In this document: piece by piece, positions 26,772 to 35,024 of the stretch | Layout of the letters: the number at the start of each line of letters is the position of its first letter | Position numbering within the stretch: position 1 is the stretch's first letter | NCBI GenBank assembly: GCA_947478865.1 | Contig: CANJXF010000041.1 | Location: forward strand, 1 to 41,454 | Length of the DNA: 41,454 bases | Origin: Verrucomicrobiales bacterium | Lineage (GTDB): Bacteria > Verrucomicrobiota > Verrucomicrobiia > Limisphaerales > CANJXF01 | Direction of reading: 5' to 3' | Position numbers and translations under genes: made by a program | The notes under the pieces: model-generated | Told to the model about the DNA's origin: nothing | Databases searched by the model: none | The model's input: the letters and a program-made list of their open reading frames with translations, nothing else

Positions 26772-27477
26772 GCAACGGATCAACGCTCGCGATCTCCGGT
26801 AAATTTCTCGCCATCAGTTTCGCATAACCGCCGGTGGCAACGACGGGCACCGCTTCGCATTTCAACTTGCGTTTGAGTCCTTCGATCAACTCGCGCACCA
26901 ACCCGCGGTAACCGTGGACCGCCCCAATCAGCATCGCTTCCCGGGTGTTTTTGCCAATGACAGCCCGCACCTCGCGAATTTTGATCTTCGGCAGCAGCGC
27001 CGTCTTCTCGTGCAGATAATCGGTCATCGCAGCGAGGCCGGGCGCAATAATTCCTCCGACGTAATTCCCTTTTGCATCCACCACGTCGAAGGTGACTGCC
27101 GTTCCAAAGTCCACAACCACAGAGGGCGCGCCGAAAAAATGTTTGGCGGCCAGCGCATTCGCCAGCCGATCAGGTCCGATGGTTTCCGGCTTGGGATAAT
27201 CGATTCCGAGATCGCGCACGCTCTGGTTGGTCAGCTCAAAACATTCGACCTTTAACTGCTCGCGGCAGAACGCGTGGGCGAACCGGGTTGCCGCAGGAAC
27301 AACACTGCACAAAGCCGCGGCCTCGATCGTTTTTCCGCGCAGGAAACTAGCAACCCGTTTTCCCGCTCGACCGGCGAACCATGCCGCAGTAGGGATGTTC
27401 GCCTGCCGGACGACGCGTTTCGCGTCAGCCAAGCCGAGGTGGGTGTTCGTGTTTCCGATGTCGATTAGAAGAATCAT
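26704..27477 (-). CDS. coaX: Type III pantothenate kinase
   Basis: 257 residues. First step of coenzyme A synthesis, in the cytoplasm. Motifs: LLIDIGNTNTHLGL (phosphate loop, Asp6), PKPETIGPDRLANALAA, VVDFGTAVTFDVVD, GGIIAPGLAAMTDYL, VIGKNTREAMLIGAVHGYRG and VVATGGYAKL. All are diagnostic for CoaX, an ASKHA-fold kinase resistant to CoA feedback in studied members. The ATG follows the AsmA-like gene stop directly (TGA then ATG), implying coupling. The 3' end overlaps the convergent aminopeptidase by 68 bases. Confidence 0.96.
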   Translation of the reverse strand: MILLIDIGNTNTHLGLADAKRVVRQANIPTAAWFAGRAGKRVASFLRGKTIEAAALCSVVPAATRFAHAFCREQLKVECFELTNQSVRDLGIDYPKPETIGPDRLANALAAKHFFGAPSVVVDFGTAVTFDVVDAKGNYVGGIIAPGLAAMTDYLHEKTALLPKIKIREVRAVIGKNTREAMLIGAVHGYRGLVRELIEGLKRKLKCEAVPVVATGGYAKLMARNLPEIASVDPLLTLHGLRLFAQAQARQKIGSSH

Positions 27478-28236
27478 TCAACGCGTATTGGGCGAATTGG
27501 TTCGGACCAGTCCGGACGGCTTCGAAGCGTCTCGCGCAGGCTTCTTGTTTTTCTTGCCTGCCCGGGAACCGGTTTGAAAAAGAGTGTCTAAATCCAGCGC
27601 GCCGGACAAGCCCGCTTTGAGAATCAAAACCACTCCCGCAGTCTGAAAATCCAGGTCCGTTTTCAAGTTGTTAAAAACTTCGTTCGTCACCGCGAAATCC
27701 TGTCGAAGATTCTTCTCCGGCGTCCTTTGGCTCGTGAACTCAATGGAGCCAAGCGAAACGTCCATCCGGTCGATCCCGTCGAAAACGAACCCCGGCGAGA
27801 TCTGGTTGGTTTGTGCCGTGGTTGGAATAGATCGAGCCGCGGACTTTGGCTGTTTTTGGAGCGCATCGACATTGCTGACACCGCCCTGATTTTCGACCAG
27901 GTGCACTTTCCTAAGGTTAATCCGCACAATTTTCAGGTGAATCTTTCCCGAACGCAACGCGTCGCGGTCGTATTCAATGTGCAAGTCGGGCATCTCCAAA
28001 AAAGTTTGGTCATCGAATCCCCGCGGATTCCGCAAAACGAGATCGGTCATTTCGACGGTGGCATTCTTGAAGCCAATGTTGAGGTTTCCCACCGAGGTGC
28101 GGAAGCCGGTGGCGCGTTCGATGCGACCTTCCAGAATTTTTTTCGCGATGTAATCGAACGAGAGGAATGCCACGATGAGAAGAAGCAGGAGGCCAAAGGC
28201 GACCCCAGCCATCCAGCGCAAAATTTTCTTCGTCAC
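27478..28236 (-). CDS. AsmA-like membrane-anchored protein
   Basis: 252 residues. One N-terminal helix (about 9-29, MAGVAFGLLLLLIVAFLSFDYIA in two parts) is followed by ILEGRIERATGFRTSVGNLN, the chorein/AsmA N-terminal pattern, and repeated beta-strand stretches (VEMTDLVLRNPRGF; PDLHIEYDRDALRSGKIHL; IRINLRKVHLVENQGGVSN). Family members are thought to move or organise phospholipids at the outer membrane, but this protein is much shorter than AsmA itself. The C-terminal 35 residues are Lys/Arg-rich and likely disordered. It is immediately upstream of coaX. Confidence 0.7.
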   Translation of the reverse strand: MTKKILRWMAGVAFGLLLLLIVAFLSFDYIAKKILEGRIERATGFRTSVGNLNIGFKNATVEMTDLVLRNPRGFDDQTFLEMPDLHIEYDRDALRSGKIHLKIVRINLRKVHLVENQGGVSNVDALQKQPKSAARSIPTTAQTNQISPGFVFDGIDRMDVSLGSIEFTSQRTPEKNLRQDFAVTNEVFNNLKTDLDFQTAGVVLILKAGLSGALDLDTLFQTGSRAGKKNKKPARDASKPSGLVRTNSPNTR

Positions 28237-28311
28237 CGTTTGTAAGTATCACGCGGCCGCCACTCCAGCAATCAGGAAGCAGGACGGACGGCCGCGCGGC
28301 TGAATATTCTA

Positions 28312-29649
28312 CTACACTCGGAGGAAAATCTTCCGCTGATACAGAAACCGGACCAGGCAAAAGGCCAGGAGCAACCCAACGGTCGCAACGAGGAGATCGC
28401 CGGCCCCGATGGCGACGTGATCTTCAAAAAACATTCTGATATCGCCGCCGACGAAACGGGCAGCCAGTTTGCGGAAGCCGCCGATCACGTTACCAACCAG
28501 GTAAATTGTGATCGAATTCATTCCCATCCAAACAAAGGGCTGGCACCAGGCCTGCCACTTCATCACGTCAACAGCCCAGTAGAAAAACCCGAGCAACATC
28601 GCGCTGTAGCCTCCGGCGACCAACACGAATGATGAACTCCAGATTTTTTTGATCACAGGAAATTGGATGCCCCAGAGAAGTCCCAGGACTACCGCCGCCG
28701 CCCCGAAGGAGAACAAGTAAATCAATTTCGATTTGTCACAATAATTTGTGGATCGCAGGAGCAACCCGGCAAAGATCCCGAACAAACAGGTCGCGATCGC
28801 CGGAAGCGTGCTCAACCAGCCTTCCGGGTCGTAATAGGTATCCCATTTTTTCCCCGGCAAATATTGAAAATCGATATGGTTCGCGAGGTTGAGACCGGGC
28901 TCAAATTTTCCGGCGGTCATGTTTGTGGTCTTCGCGAACTCACTCTGAGCAAAGGCCCACGCTGGACTGTTGGGAATTTCCGAAATGTTTTTTCCTTCCT
29001 TGAACACCGCCGCCAGTTTCGCGTCCCCACGTTGCTCAGCCAATTTTGCGAGGTTACCGTTCTCCAATCGAATGTCGCGAATTGGAATGAAGTTCATCAT
29101 TGCCCAATACCCGGCGAGCAGAGCGACAGCCATACCTGCCATCATTTTTGGCTTGAAGTAAATGAAGATGAGCCCACCAAAGAAATAACAGAGCGCTATG
29201 CGATTAAGCACGCCTAGCAATCGCATGTCCGGCCACCCATACGCCACTCCACCCGAGTAGAGCAACGCGATCGCAAACATCAGAATAAATCGGCGCGTCA
29301 ATCGCTTGAGCGCATCTTTGCGCCCTCCGGTTTCGATCTGTTTGGTCAACGAAAACACCAGCGAGACACCCATGATGAACACGAACAACGGGAAAATCAG
29401 GTCTTCGAAATGAAAGCCAGCCCATTCCACGTGATCCAATTGGTTGGCCAGAAAACCGAAGATGGAAAAGCCAGTGGCGCCTTCGGTCTTTCCTCCGTGG
29501 CTGATGCGGTTGAAAGCATCCACCAATGCGTCGGCACCGATGATCCAAAACATATCGAAGCCGCGCAGGGCATCGACGGACATCAGGCGTTTTGCGGGCG
29601 ACGAGGAAACCGGTTTATTCTGGACGGGACTGGTGGCGAGTTCTGGCAT
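28312..29649 (-). CDS. DUF5009/heparan-glucosaminide acetyltransferase-like membrane protein
   Basis: 445 residues with about ten membrane helices. The signature SVDALRGFDMFWIIGADALV (24-43) and the stretch HVEWAGFHFEDLIFPLFVFI (about 73-92) are typical of the DUF5009 / NagX-like acyltransferase group related to heparan-alpha-glucosaminide N-acetyltransferase. The conserved His of HFEDLIFPLF is a candidate acyl-transfer residue. It may acetylate a sugar at the membrane; the substrate cannot be told from sequence. A soluble loop (about 190-270) includes PNSPAWAF. It lies 75 bp upstream of the AsmA-like gene on the same strand. Confidence 0.87.
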   Translation of the reverse strand: MPELATSPVQNKPVSSSPAKRLMSVDALRGFDMFWIIGADALVDAFNRISHGGKTEGATGFSIFGFLANQLDHVEWAGFHFEDLIFPLFVFIMGVSLVFSLTKQIETGGRKDALKRLTRRFILMFAIALLYSGGVAYGWPDMRLLGVLNRIALCYFFGGLIFIYFKPKMMAGMAVALLAGYWAMMNFIPIRDIRLENGNLAKLAEQRGDAKLAAVFKEGKNISEIPNSPAWAFAQSEFAKTTNMTAGKFEPGLNLANHIDFQYLPGKKWDTYYDPEGWLSTLPAIATCLFGIFAGLLLRSTNYCDKSKLIYLFSFGAAAVVLGLLWGIQFPVIKKIWSSSFVLVAGGYSAMLLGFFYWAVDVMKWQAWCQPFVWMGMNSITIYLVGNVIGGFRKLAARFVGGDIRMFFEDHVAIGAGDLLVATVGLLLAFCLVRFLYQRKIFLRV

Positions 29650-29965
29650 GAATTAGGAGTAGGCAAATCAAATGCAGCTTTCAAGCAACAAATCGGCTTA
29701 ATGCCCTGCCCCGTCGATTCGCGGCCACGATGTTGAAAAGAACGCAGCCGACATTGTCCCGCGAAGAAGCGAAGGAATGCCACCGAAGAAAACCGTGTGG
29801 CGTGCTCTTCAATGTGAAAACCGCCGCGGTTTCATAATCTCCCCGGTAGCAGCCGACGTAAGGAGGCTCCAACTTTTCCGCCCCGACCGCGCTGCTGGCG
29901 TCGCCGGAAGGACCAATCTTTATCTCGGCGACGCGGGCCCGGGTGGTTACGGCGGAAGAACCGGT
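29650..29965. other. 316-bp spacer, no firm gene
   Basis: The spacer lies between the PHP-domain gene stop and the DUF5009 start. On the minus strand the PHP frame stays open past its TAA for about 95 codons, including EPPYVGCYRGDYETAA, but the last third reads like non-coding DNA and no domain is visible. The middle (about 29770-29880) has the look of a dispersed spacer repeat, but only one copy occurs in this window. No terminator with a T-run was seen. Confidence 0.4.
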
Positions 29966-31249
29966 TTATGGCACGAGCGGTTGTGTCCAGGCCCGTTCGA
30001 GTTCGCCATCGATTGGCCCGTTGGCCTTGAGCTTCGAGGATATCACCTTGGCGCGGACATAGATTTCGTCGCCCTTCAATTTGTATTGCGCACTGTTCCC
30101 CTTCACTTCCGCGAGGACCACGCCGATGTCTTTGCTGTAGCGATGCGTCACCCGGAGCGGGGTGCCACTGGCAGAGGCAATTGGTTCGCTCTTGGGATCG
30201 AACCCTTTTCGTGTCCCGATGAATTGCGTGGTGTAGGTTACGCCCGCCTCGGGTTCGATCTGAATCGAGTAAGTCTTCGGCCCGCGTTCAACCTTTTTCA
30301 GCGTCACCCCGCTTGTCCCGTAGAAATCGCCAGCCTCCATCGCGCTGATCAAAGACTTCGCGGATAGATCGGTCGCATGGACCATGACCCAACCGCGGCC
30401 GGGGTTGCTTTTCTTGGGCTGAAACTGGTGATAATTATGCCCGTCATCCGTGCCCAGTCCGAACACCGGTTCGAGATGCAATTCCGCCAGCCGTTTGGTC
30501 AAAAGGATATCCCAGATCCGTTCCGTGCCCGCGTGAGTGGCATCGCCCTCGTTTCGGACGCCGGGATGGCCGTTGTAAACTTCGAAAAAGCGTTCGCCCT
30601 TCACGGGCAACATATCCTCAGCCGTCACGCCCCAACCGAAATTGGGATGATTCAAATGCAGAATCATCGGCTGCCCGGTGCGCACCCGCTGCTCTGAAAC
30701 GGCATTCACGTTATTTTGAATCACGTCGAGAACGCTGGTGCCGCCCTGCGGTTTGATGACTTCACGGATATTGCTGACGTTCATGTGAATGGGCGACGCG
30801 AGGTGGCGATCGGTCAACTCCTCGGCGAGGAGCACAAGGAACTTTTCTTTCTCTTCAAATAACCCGCGGAATTCCGGATAGGTTTTCAATCGCACTTCGT
30901 TCGTCCCACCGGTGGTGCGCTGCTCAACCCAATTGGTGCCGAAACGTTTGATATATCCTTTCAATCCTTCGGCGCCGGATTTGTTGGCATCAGCGCTGGT
31001 CCAGCGGGCTCCATCCTGCAAGGTGTTGTGATCCGAGAGCGCGAGAAAGTTGTAACCGTTCGTCTTGTACCATTCCACGATGATCTCCGGATACTGGTCG
31101 CCGTCACTCCACAAGCTGTGGGTGTGAAGATTACCTTTGAACCATTTTTTGCCGGGTTTGTTTTGAGCCTGGACGGACGAAATGTCATTCAGCAAAAGGG
31201 ATGCAACGAGCAAAGCAGGCAGATGGCGCAGGAGAAAATGTTTGGACAT
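29966..31249 (-). CDS. Exported PHP-domain metal-dependent phosphoesterase-like protein
   Basis: 427 residues with a signal peptide (about 8-28, ending VQA-QN). The PHP fold starts at GNLHTHSLWSDGD (39-51), with FLALSDHNTLQDG next; these are metal-ligand motifs I and II. MILHLNHPNFGWG, FFEVYNGHPG and VFGLGTDDGHNY supply later ligands. The last 120 residues form a beta-rich C-terminal domain. Unlike cytoplasmic histidinol-phosphatase relatives, this one is exported and larger. Such PHP proteins are common in Planctomycetes and Verrucomicrobia. The substrate is unknown, likely a phosphorylated or sulfated small molecule or nucleic acid end. Confidence 0.83.
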   Translation of the reverse strand: MSKHFLLRHLPALLVASLLLNDISSVQAQNKPGKKWFKGNLHTHSLWSDGDQYPEIIVEWYKTNGYNFLALSDHNTLQDGARWTSADANKSGAEGLKGYIKRFGTNWVEQRTTGGTNEVRLKTYPEFRGLFEEKEKFLVLLAEELTDRHLASPIHMNVSNIREVIKPQGGTSVLDVIQNNVNAVSEQRVRTGQPMILHLNHPNFGWGVTAEDMLPVKGERFFEVYNGHPGVRNEGDATHAGTERIWDILLTKRLAELHLEPVFGLGTDDGHNYHQFQPKKSNPGRGWVMVHATDLSAKSLISAMEAGDFYGTSGVTLKKVERGPKTYSIQIEPEAGVTYTTQFIGTRKGFDPKSEPIASASGTPLRVTHRYSKDIGVVLAEVKGNSAQYKLKGDEIYVRAKVISSKLKANGPIDGELERAWTQPLVP

Positions 31250-31313
31250 TCCTTACATCTACAAAAGGCCGGTGCGAATTTCCATCCTTTGTTTGAGGCA
31301 ACGTGTTGGCCGA

Positions 31314-31643
31314 TCAACGCCGTTTCGGGGAAATAATGTTTTCGCCCGCGGTGTTGCCAGATGAATCGGTGACCGTGCCGGATTGCCCCACGTTGCGACT
31401 GGCGCTCGCTGGATTGGGATCGCTTGATACACTTTGCGCACCAGCCGCCTCGTTCATTAGCACGGAGCCAACGGTGCGGTCACCGTCGCTTTCGCTCAAC
31501 CAGCTCTGGCATCCCACCCCAAAGAACAACAGCGAAACCAAAATCGCACGCGGCACACCGAGTCGCGAAAGCTGAACTTCTACCCGATCGACCGTCGCCT
31601 TCAACCGGCCGAAACTGTTTTTCAAACGGATCGTTTGGCGCAT
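31314..31643 (-). CDS. Small membrane or lipoprotein-like protein, unknown
   Basis: 109 residues. The start is fixed by a strong ribosome site, GGGAGG, 7 bases before the ATG at 31643. A basic N-region of about 35 residues leads to a hydrophobic stretch (AILVSLLFFGVGCQS), whose Cys is preceded by G-V-G, an imperfect lipobox. The rest is Ser/Asn/Gly-rich (SSDPNPASASRNVGQSGTV), like a disordered exported tail. No family recognised. It sits between leuA and the PHP gene on the same strand, 93 bp after leuA. Confidence 0.55.
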   Translation of the reverse strand: MRQTIRLKNSFGRLKATVDRVEVQLSRLGVPRAILVSLLFFGVGCQSWLSESDGDRTVGSVLMNEAAGAQSVSSDPNPASASRNVGQSGTVTDSSGNTAGENIISPKRR

Positions 31644-31736
31644 GGAAACCTCCCTTAATAAGAAAGGCCAGATCCGGCGTTTTTCAACGTGGGAGAAGCT
31701 TGATTCCGGCCAAGGCAAACTCCCGATTGGACCCGG

Positions 31737-33395
31737 TCACGCCAGTCGGTTCAACGCACTCAGCACCGCCTTCACCGAAGCCAGTTCGATGTTGGTATCC
31801 ACCCCTGCTCCCCAACGTGAACGTCCGTCGCAATGCTTGATTTGGATGTAGGCAATCGCAACCGCCTCTTCGCCGGAACTCAGCGCGTGTTCGCAATAGT
31901 TTGTAATCTCAAAACGCGGCACGTTCGCGCTGACCAATCCGTGAACCAGCGCCGCCAAGGGACCATTGCCTTCTCCGGAAAACTCTTTCGGCTTCCCATC
32001 GCAAATCATTTTCGCGCGGCAGCGAACGGCTCCGTCCTTGCTCTCGGTTTCAAAACTCTGCAACTGCCAGGGCGCCGTGCGATCGACATATTCGCGCCAG
32101 AACATTTGCTTCAGTTCCGCACCGGTCACTTCGCGACCAAGGCGATCTACCTCGTCGTTGGCAATTGGACCGAACTCACGCTGCATTTCCTTCGGCAAAT
32201 CGATGCCGAACTCGCTCTCCAACAAGTAAGCAACGCCACCTTTTCCCGATTGGCTGTTGACGCGAATGACCTCGCGATATTCGCGCCCGATGTCCGCCGG
32301 ATCAATGGTGAGATAGGGAACGTCCCAGTGGCTGCGTCCGCCCGCTTCCCATTCGGCGAGACCTTTCTTGATCGCGTCCTGATGCGAGCCGCTGAACGCG
32401 GTGAACACCAATTCACCGGCGTAAGACTGGCGCGGCGGCACGGTCATCCCGGTGCAGCGCTCGTAAACTTCGACGAGCGAATTGAGCTTCGAGAAATCTA
32501 ATTTCGGATCGATGCCGTGCTGGTAAAGATTCAGCGCGACGGTCACCACATCAAGATTGCCGGTGCGTTCGCCGTTGCCGAAAAGCGTTCCCTCCACGCG
32601 ATCGGCGCCCGCGAGCAAACCCAGTTCGGTCGCCGCAACACCGGTGCTGCGGTCGTTGTGCGTGTGCAAACTGATGATGAGCGATTCACGATTCTTGATG
32701 TTGCGGCAAATCCATTCGATCTGGTCCGCGTAAACATTCGGCATCGCGACCGCGACGGTGTCCGGCAAATTGAGAATCATTTTGCGCTGCGGCGTCGGTT
32801 GCCAGACATCCATGACCGCTTCGGAAATTTCCTTGGCAAACTCGACTTCCGTCGCGCTGAAACTCTCCGGCGAATATTGCAACATCACCTCGGTTCCTTT
32901 GAGGCGCGGCAAGCGTTCCTTGATCCATTTGGCGCCTTGCACGGCGATGGCTTTAATTTCGTCCTTCGATTTGCCGAACACGACGCGACGCTGCGCGGGC
33001 GAAGTGGAATTATAAAGGTGAATGATCGCCTTCTTCGCGCCAACAAGCGATTCAACGGTGCGCTCAATCAAATCCTCGCGCGCCTGCACGAGCACCTGCA
33101 ACCAGACATCGTCCGGCGCGCGGTTCTCTTCGATGAGGCGGCGATTGAAATTGAATTCCGTGTTCGACGCGGATGGAAAACCGACCTCGATTTCCTTGAA
33201 CCCGCATTTCACGAGCGCCTGAAAGAGTTCGAGCTTTTGCGACACATTCATCGGCACGGCGAGCGCCTGGTTGCCGTCGCGCAAATCGACGCTGCACCAG
33301 ATCGGCGCGTGAGAGAGGACGCGGTTGGGCCATTGCCGCTCAGGCAAATGAACCGGCGGAAACGCACGATATTTCTTTGACGGATCTTTCTGCAT
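31737..33395 (-). CDS. leuA: 2-isopropylmalate synthase
   Basis: 552 residues, the length of the LeuA type 2 group. It condenses acetyl-CoA with 2-ketoisovalerate, the first committed step of leucine synthesis. Motifs: WCSVDLRDGNQAL with Arg39-Asp40 (catalytic and metal), EIEVGFPSASNTEF, SLHTHNDRSTGVAA (metal-binding His pair) and LFGNGERTGNLD. The C-terminal 130 residues are the LeuA dimer domain that senses leucine (GNGPLAALVHGL). A leader with Leu codons and an attenuator lies directly upstream (33473-33601), so expression is probably set by leucyl-tRNA supply. ilvD, for the same pathway, is 5 kb away. Confidence 0.96.
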   Translation of the reverse strand: MQKDPSKKYRAFPPVHLPERQWPNRVLSHAPIWCSVDLRDGNQALAVPMNVSQKLELFQALVKCGFKEIEVGFPSASNTEFNFNRRLIEENRAPDDVWLQVLVQAREDLIERTVESLVGAKKAIIHLYNSTSPAQRRVVFGKSKDEIKAIAVQGAKWIKERLPRLKGTEVMLQYSPESFSATEVEFAKEISEAVMDVWQPTPQRKMILNLPDTVAVAMPNVYADQIEWICRNIKNRESLIISLHTHNDRSTGVAATELGLLAGADRVEGTLFGNGERTGNLDVVTVALNLYQHGIDPKLDFSKLNSLVEVYERCTGMTVPPRQSYAGELVFTAFSGSHQDAIKKGLAEWEAGGRSHWDVPYLTIDPADIGREYREVIRVNSQSGKGGVAYLLESEFGIDLPKEMQREFGPIANDEVDRLGREVTGAELKQMFWREYVDRTAPWQLQSFETESKDGAVRCRAKMICDGKPKEFSGEGNGPLAALVHGLVSANVPRFEITNYCEHALSSGEEAVAIAYIQIKHCDGRSRWGAGVDTNIELASVKAVLSALNRLA

Positions 33396-33472
33396 AAATC
33401 TTAAATCCTAATCTTCCTCGTAATCACATTCATTCGGGTCAGGCGGACGACCTCGAATAGGATTACGATCCT

Positions 33473-33511
33473 AAAAAACAAAAACCCCACCGCCTTTCAG
33501 CAGTGGGGTTT
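33473..33511 (-). terminator. Attenuator terminator hairpin before leuA
   Basis: On the minus strand AAACCCCACTGCT (33511-33499) pairs along all 13 positions, including two G-T pairs, with GGCGGTGGGGTTT (33494-33482) around a GAAA tetraloop. It is followed by T, then TGTTTTTT, to 33473. It lies between the short leader peptide and leuA on the leuA strand, so it should end transcription before leuA unless prevented. The upstream segment GGCAGTTGGGTTT (33548-33536) can pair with its left arm at 12 of 13 positions, which would prevent it. Confidence 0.88.
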
Positions 33512-33532
33512 GAAAATTATTCGTGAACGAAA

Positions 33533-33601
33533 TCAAAACCCAACTGCCACGCCGCAGAGCAGCGAGTTTAGTAACAGTCGAAGGTTCAAATTGCGATTCA
33601 C
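33533..33601 (-). CDS. leuL: Leucine-rich leader peptide of the leuA attenuator
   Basis: A 22-codon frame from GTG at 33601 to TGA at 33533, on the leuA strand. It reads MNRNLNLRLLLNSL, then LCGVAVGF: 7 Leu codons of 22, three in a row (CTG TTA CTA) and a later pair (CTG CTC). It is followed 21 bases later by the attenuator terminator. Position, size and Leu run are those of a leu-operon leader peptide: ribosome stalling when Leu-tRNA is scarce would free the antiterminator. No Shine-Dalgarno precedes the GTG. A TTGACC box at 33637-33632 lies about 30 bases upstream, so the message could be nearly leaderless. The symbol leuL is by analogy. Confidence 0.82.
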   Translation of the reverse strand: MNRNLNLRLLLNSLLCGVAVGF

Positions 33602-33676
33602 GGGATAACTACTAAATGCTTCGGCGTTTCCGGTCAACCGGTTATTTAGCGCACGCTGCCGGGGCGTTAATCCAAG

Positions 33677-34003
33677 TCAATAGCGCGGCAGCTCGGGATT
33701 CACTTCGGAAGTCCAACGGTCGATGCCGCCGGCGAGATTCTGCACCTTCGTAAAACCAAAATGTTTGAGCTGCGCAATTGCGTTCAGGCTGCGAATGCCA
33801 TGGTGGCAATACACGACGACTTCCTGGTCGCGCCATCCATCAATCTCGCCGACCCGCGATGCGAGTTCGCCGAGCGGAATCAAGGTTGAATTGGGGAGCG
33901 CAACGAACGCGTTTTCCTCGGTTTCCCGGACATCCAGCAAATGCGGCGGATTTTCTGAACCCAACTTTCCCGCGAGTTCGGCGGGAGCGATTTGGATATT
34001 CAT
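33677..34003 (-). CDS. Rhodanese-domain protein
   Basis: 108 residues, a single rhodanese domain. PPHLLDVRETEE at 19-30 is the conserved CH2A-type start and VVVYCHHGIRS holds the active-site Cys66 with the loop CHHGIR. The protein ends soon after LAGGIDRWTSEV, so no second domain. It probably carries persulfide sulfur in the cytoplasm. The ATG is 43 bp after trxB, so the two form a redox pair in one transcript. leuL starts 75 bp further down. Confidence 0.93.
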   Translation of the reverse strand: MNIQIAPAELAGKLGSENPPHLLDVRETEENAFVALPNSTLIPLGELASRVGEIDGWRDQEVVVYCHHGIRSLNAIAQLKHFGFTKVQNLAGGIDRWTSEVNPELPRY

Positions 34004-34046
34004 CTTTAGACAGAATTGCAGAAAGGAATTTTGTTAATCCTGTCTC

Positions 34047-34979
34047 CTACTGATTTAACGCAGCAAGATATCGTTCCGCATCGATCGCCGCCGCGCAGCC
34101 GAGCCCCGCCGCCGTGATCGCTTGGCGGTAAACATGGTCCGAACAATCGCCCGCGACGAAAACGCCGGGCACGCTCGTCTCGGTTCCGCGCTTTGGAATG
34201 ACGTAGCCATTCTCGTCCATGTCCAGAATGCCTTGGAAAAGTTGCGTGTTGGGAACGTGGCCGATCGCGATGAATACGCCGGCGCAGGGCAAAACTTTTT
34301 CTTCGCCGGTTTTCAGATTCTTCAAACCCACGCCAGTCACCTTGTCTTGCGCGGGATCAAATATCTCGGTCACCGCAGTATCCCAAATCGGTTTGATCTT
34401 TGGGTTGGCCAAAGTGCGCTCCGCCATGATCTTCGAGGCGCGCAAACTATCGCGCCGATGCACCAGATAAACCTCCGAGGCAAAGCGCGTCAGGTAGGTC
34501 GCCTCTTCGCAGGCGGAATCACCACCGCCAACCACGACGAGCGGTTGATTGCGGAACATCGGCCAGGCACCGTCGCAGGTGGCACAGTAGGTCACTCCCT
34601 TTTTTTCCAGAATATGTTCGCTGGGCAAACCGAGATGACGATGGCCAGCACCGGTCGCGATGATGACCGTTTGCGCCTCCACCTTTTCGCCGTCGATCAC
34701 GAGCGAGAAGGGTTGTTTGGAAAAGTCCACCGACTCCACTGCCTGCAAAATTTTGATGCGCGCGCCGAATTTTTCCGCCTGCTGCTGCATGCGCACCATC
34801 AATTCGTAGCCGTCAATGCCGTCCGGAAAGCCGGGATAATTCTCGACAATGCTCGTCGTGGTGAGCAACCCGCCAGGCATGGTGCCGGTGAGGACCAGCG
34901 GCGAGAGATTGGAGCGCGCGGCGTAAATCGCAGCGGTCAAGCCTGCGCAACCGGTTCCGATGATGACAACTTTTTCCAT
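34047..34979 (-). CDS. trxB: Thioredoxin reductase
   Basis: 310 residues, the normal length. FAD-binding start VVIIGTGCAGLTAAIYAARS (4-23; Cys11 where Pro is usual), GGLLTTTSIVENYPGFPDGI, the redox-active CATCDG (Cys132 and Cys135), NADPH motif VVVGGGDSACEEA (148-160) and the C-terminal GVFVAGDCSDHVYRQAITAAG (two parts). It passes electrons from NADPH to thioredoxin. The residues after the CATCDG motif are AWP rather than the usual FFY, a mild variation. First gene of the minus-strand trxB-rhodanese pair. Confidence 0.96.
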   Translation of the reverse strand: MEKVVIIGTGCAGLTAAIYAARSNLSPLVLTGTMPGGLLTTTSIVENYPGFPDGIDGYELMVRMQQQAEKFGARIKILQAVESVDFSKQPFSLVIDGEKVEAQTVIIATGAGHRHLGLPSEHILEKKGVTYCATCDGAWPMFRNQPLVVVGGGDSACEEATYLTRFASEVYLVHRRDSLRASKIMAERTLANPKIKPIWDTAVTEIFDPAQDKVTGVGLKNLKTGEEKVLPCAGVFIAIGHVPNTQLFQGILDMDENGYVIPKRGTETSVPGVFVAGDCSDHVYRQAITAAGLGCAAAIDAERYLAALNQ

Positions 34980-35024
34980 AGAGCGGGCGAAGGTAAATTT
35001 ATCAACTCACGTTGGCAAGCACGG

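Noticed and set aside
29777-30367. 196-codon plus-strand frame over the end of the PHP gene
   Set aside because: It overlaps the conserved PHP C-terminal region and shows no motif.
32517-33380. 287-codon open frame antisense to leuA
   Set aside because: Shadow of leuA. No start signal or domain.
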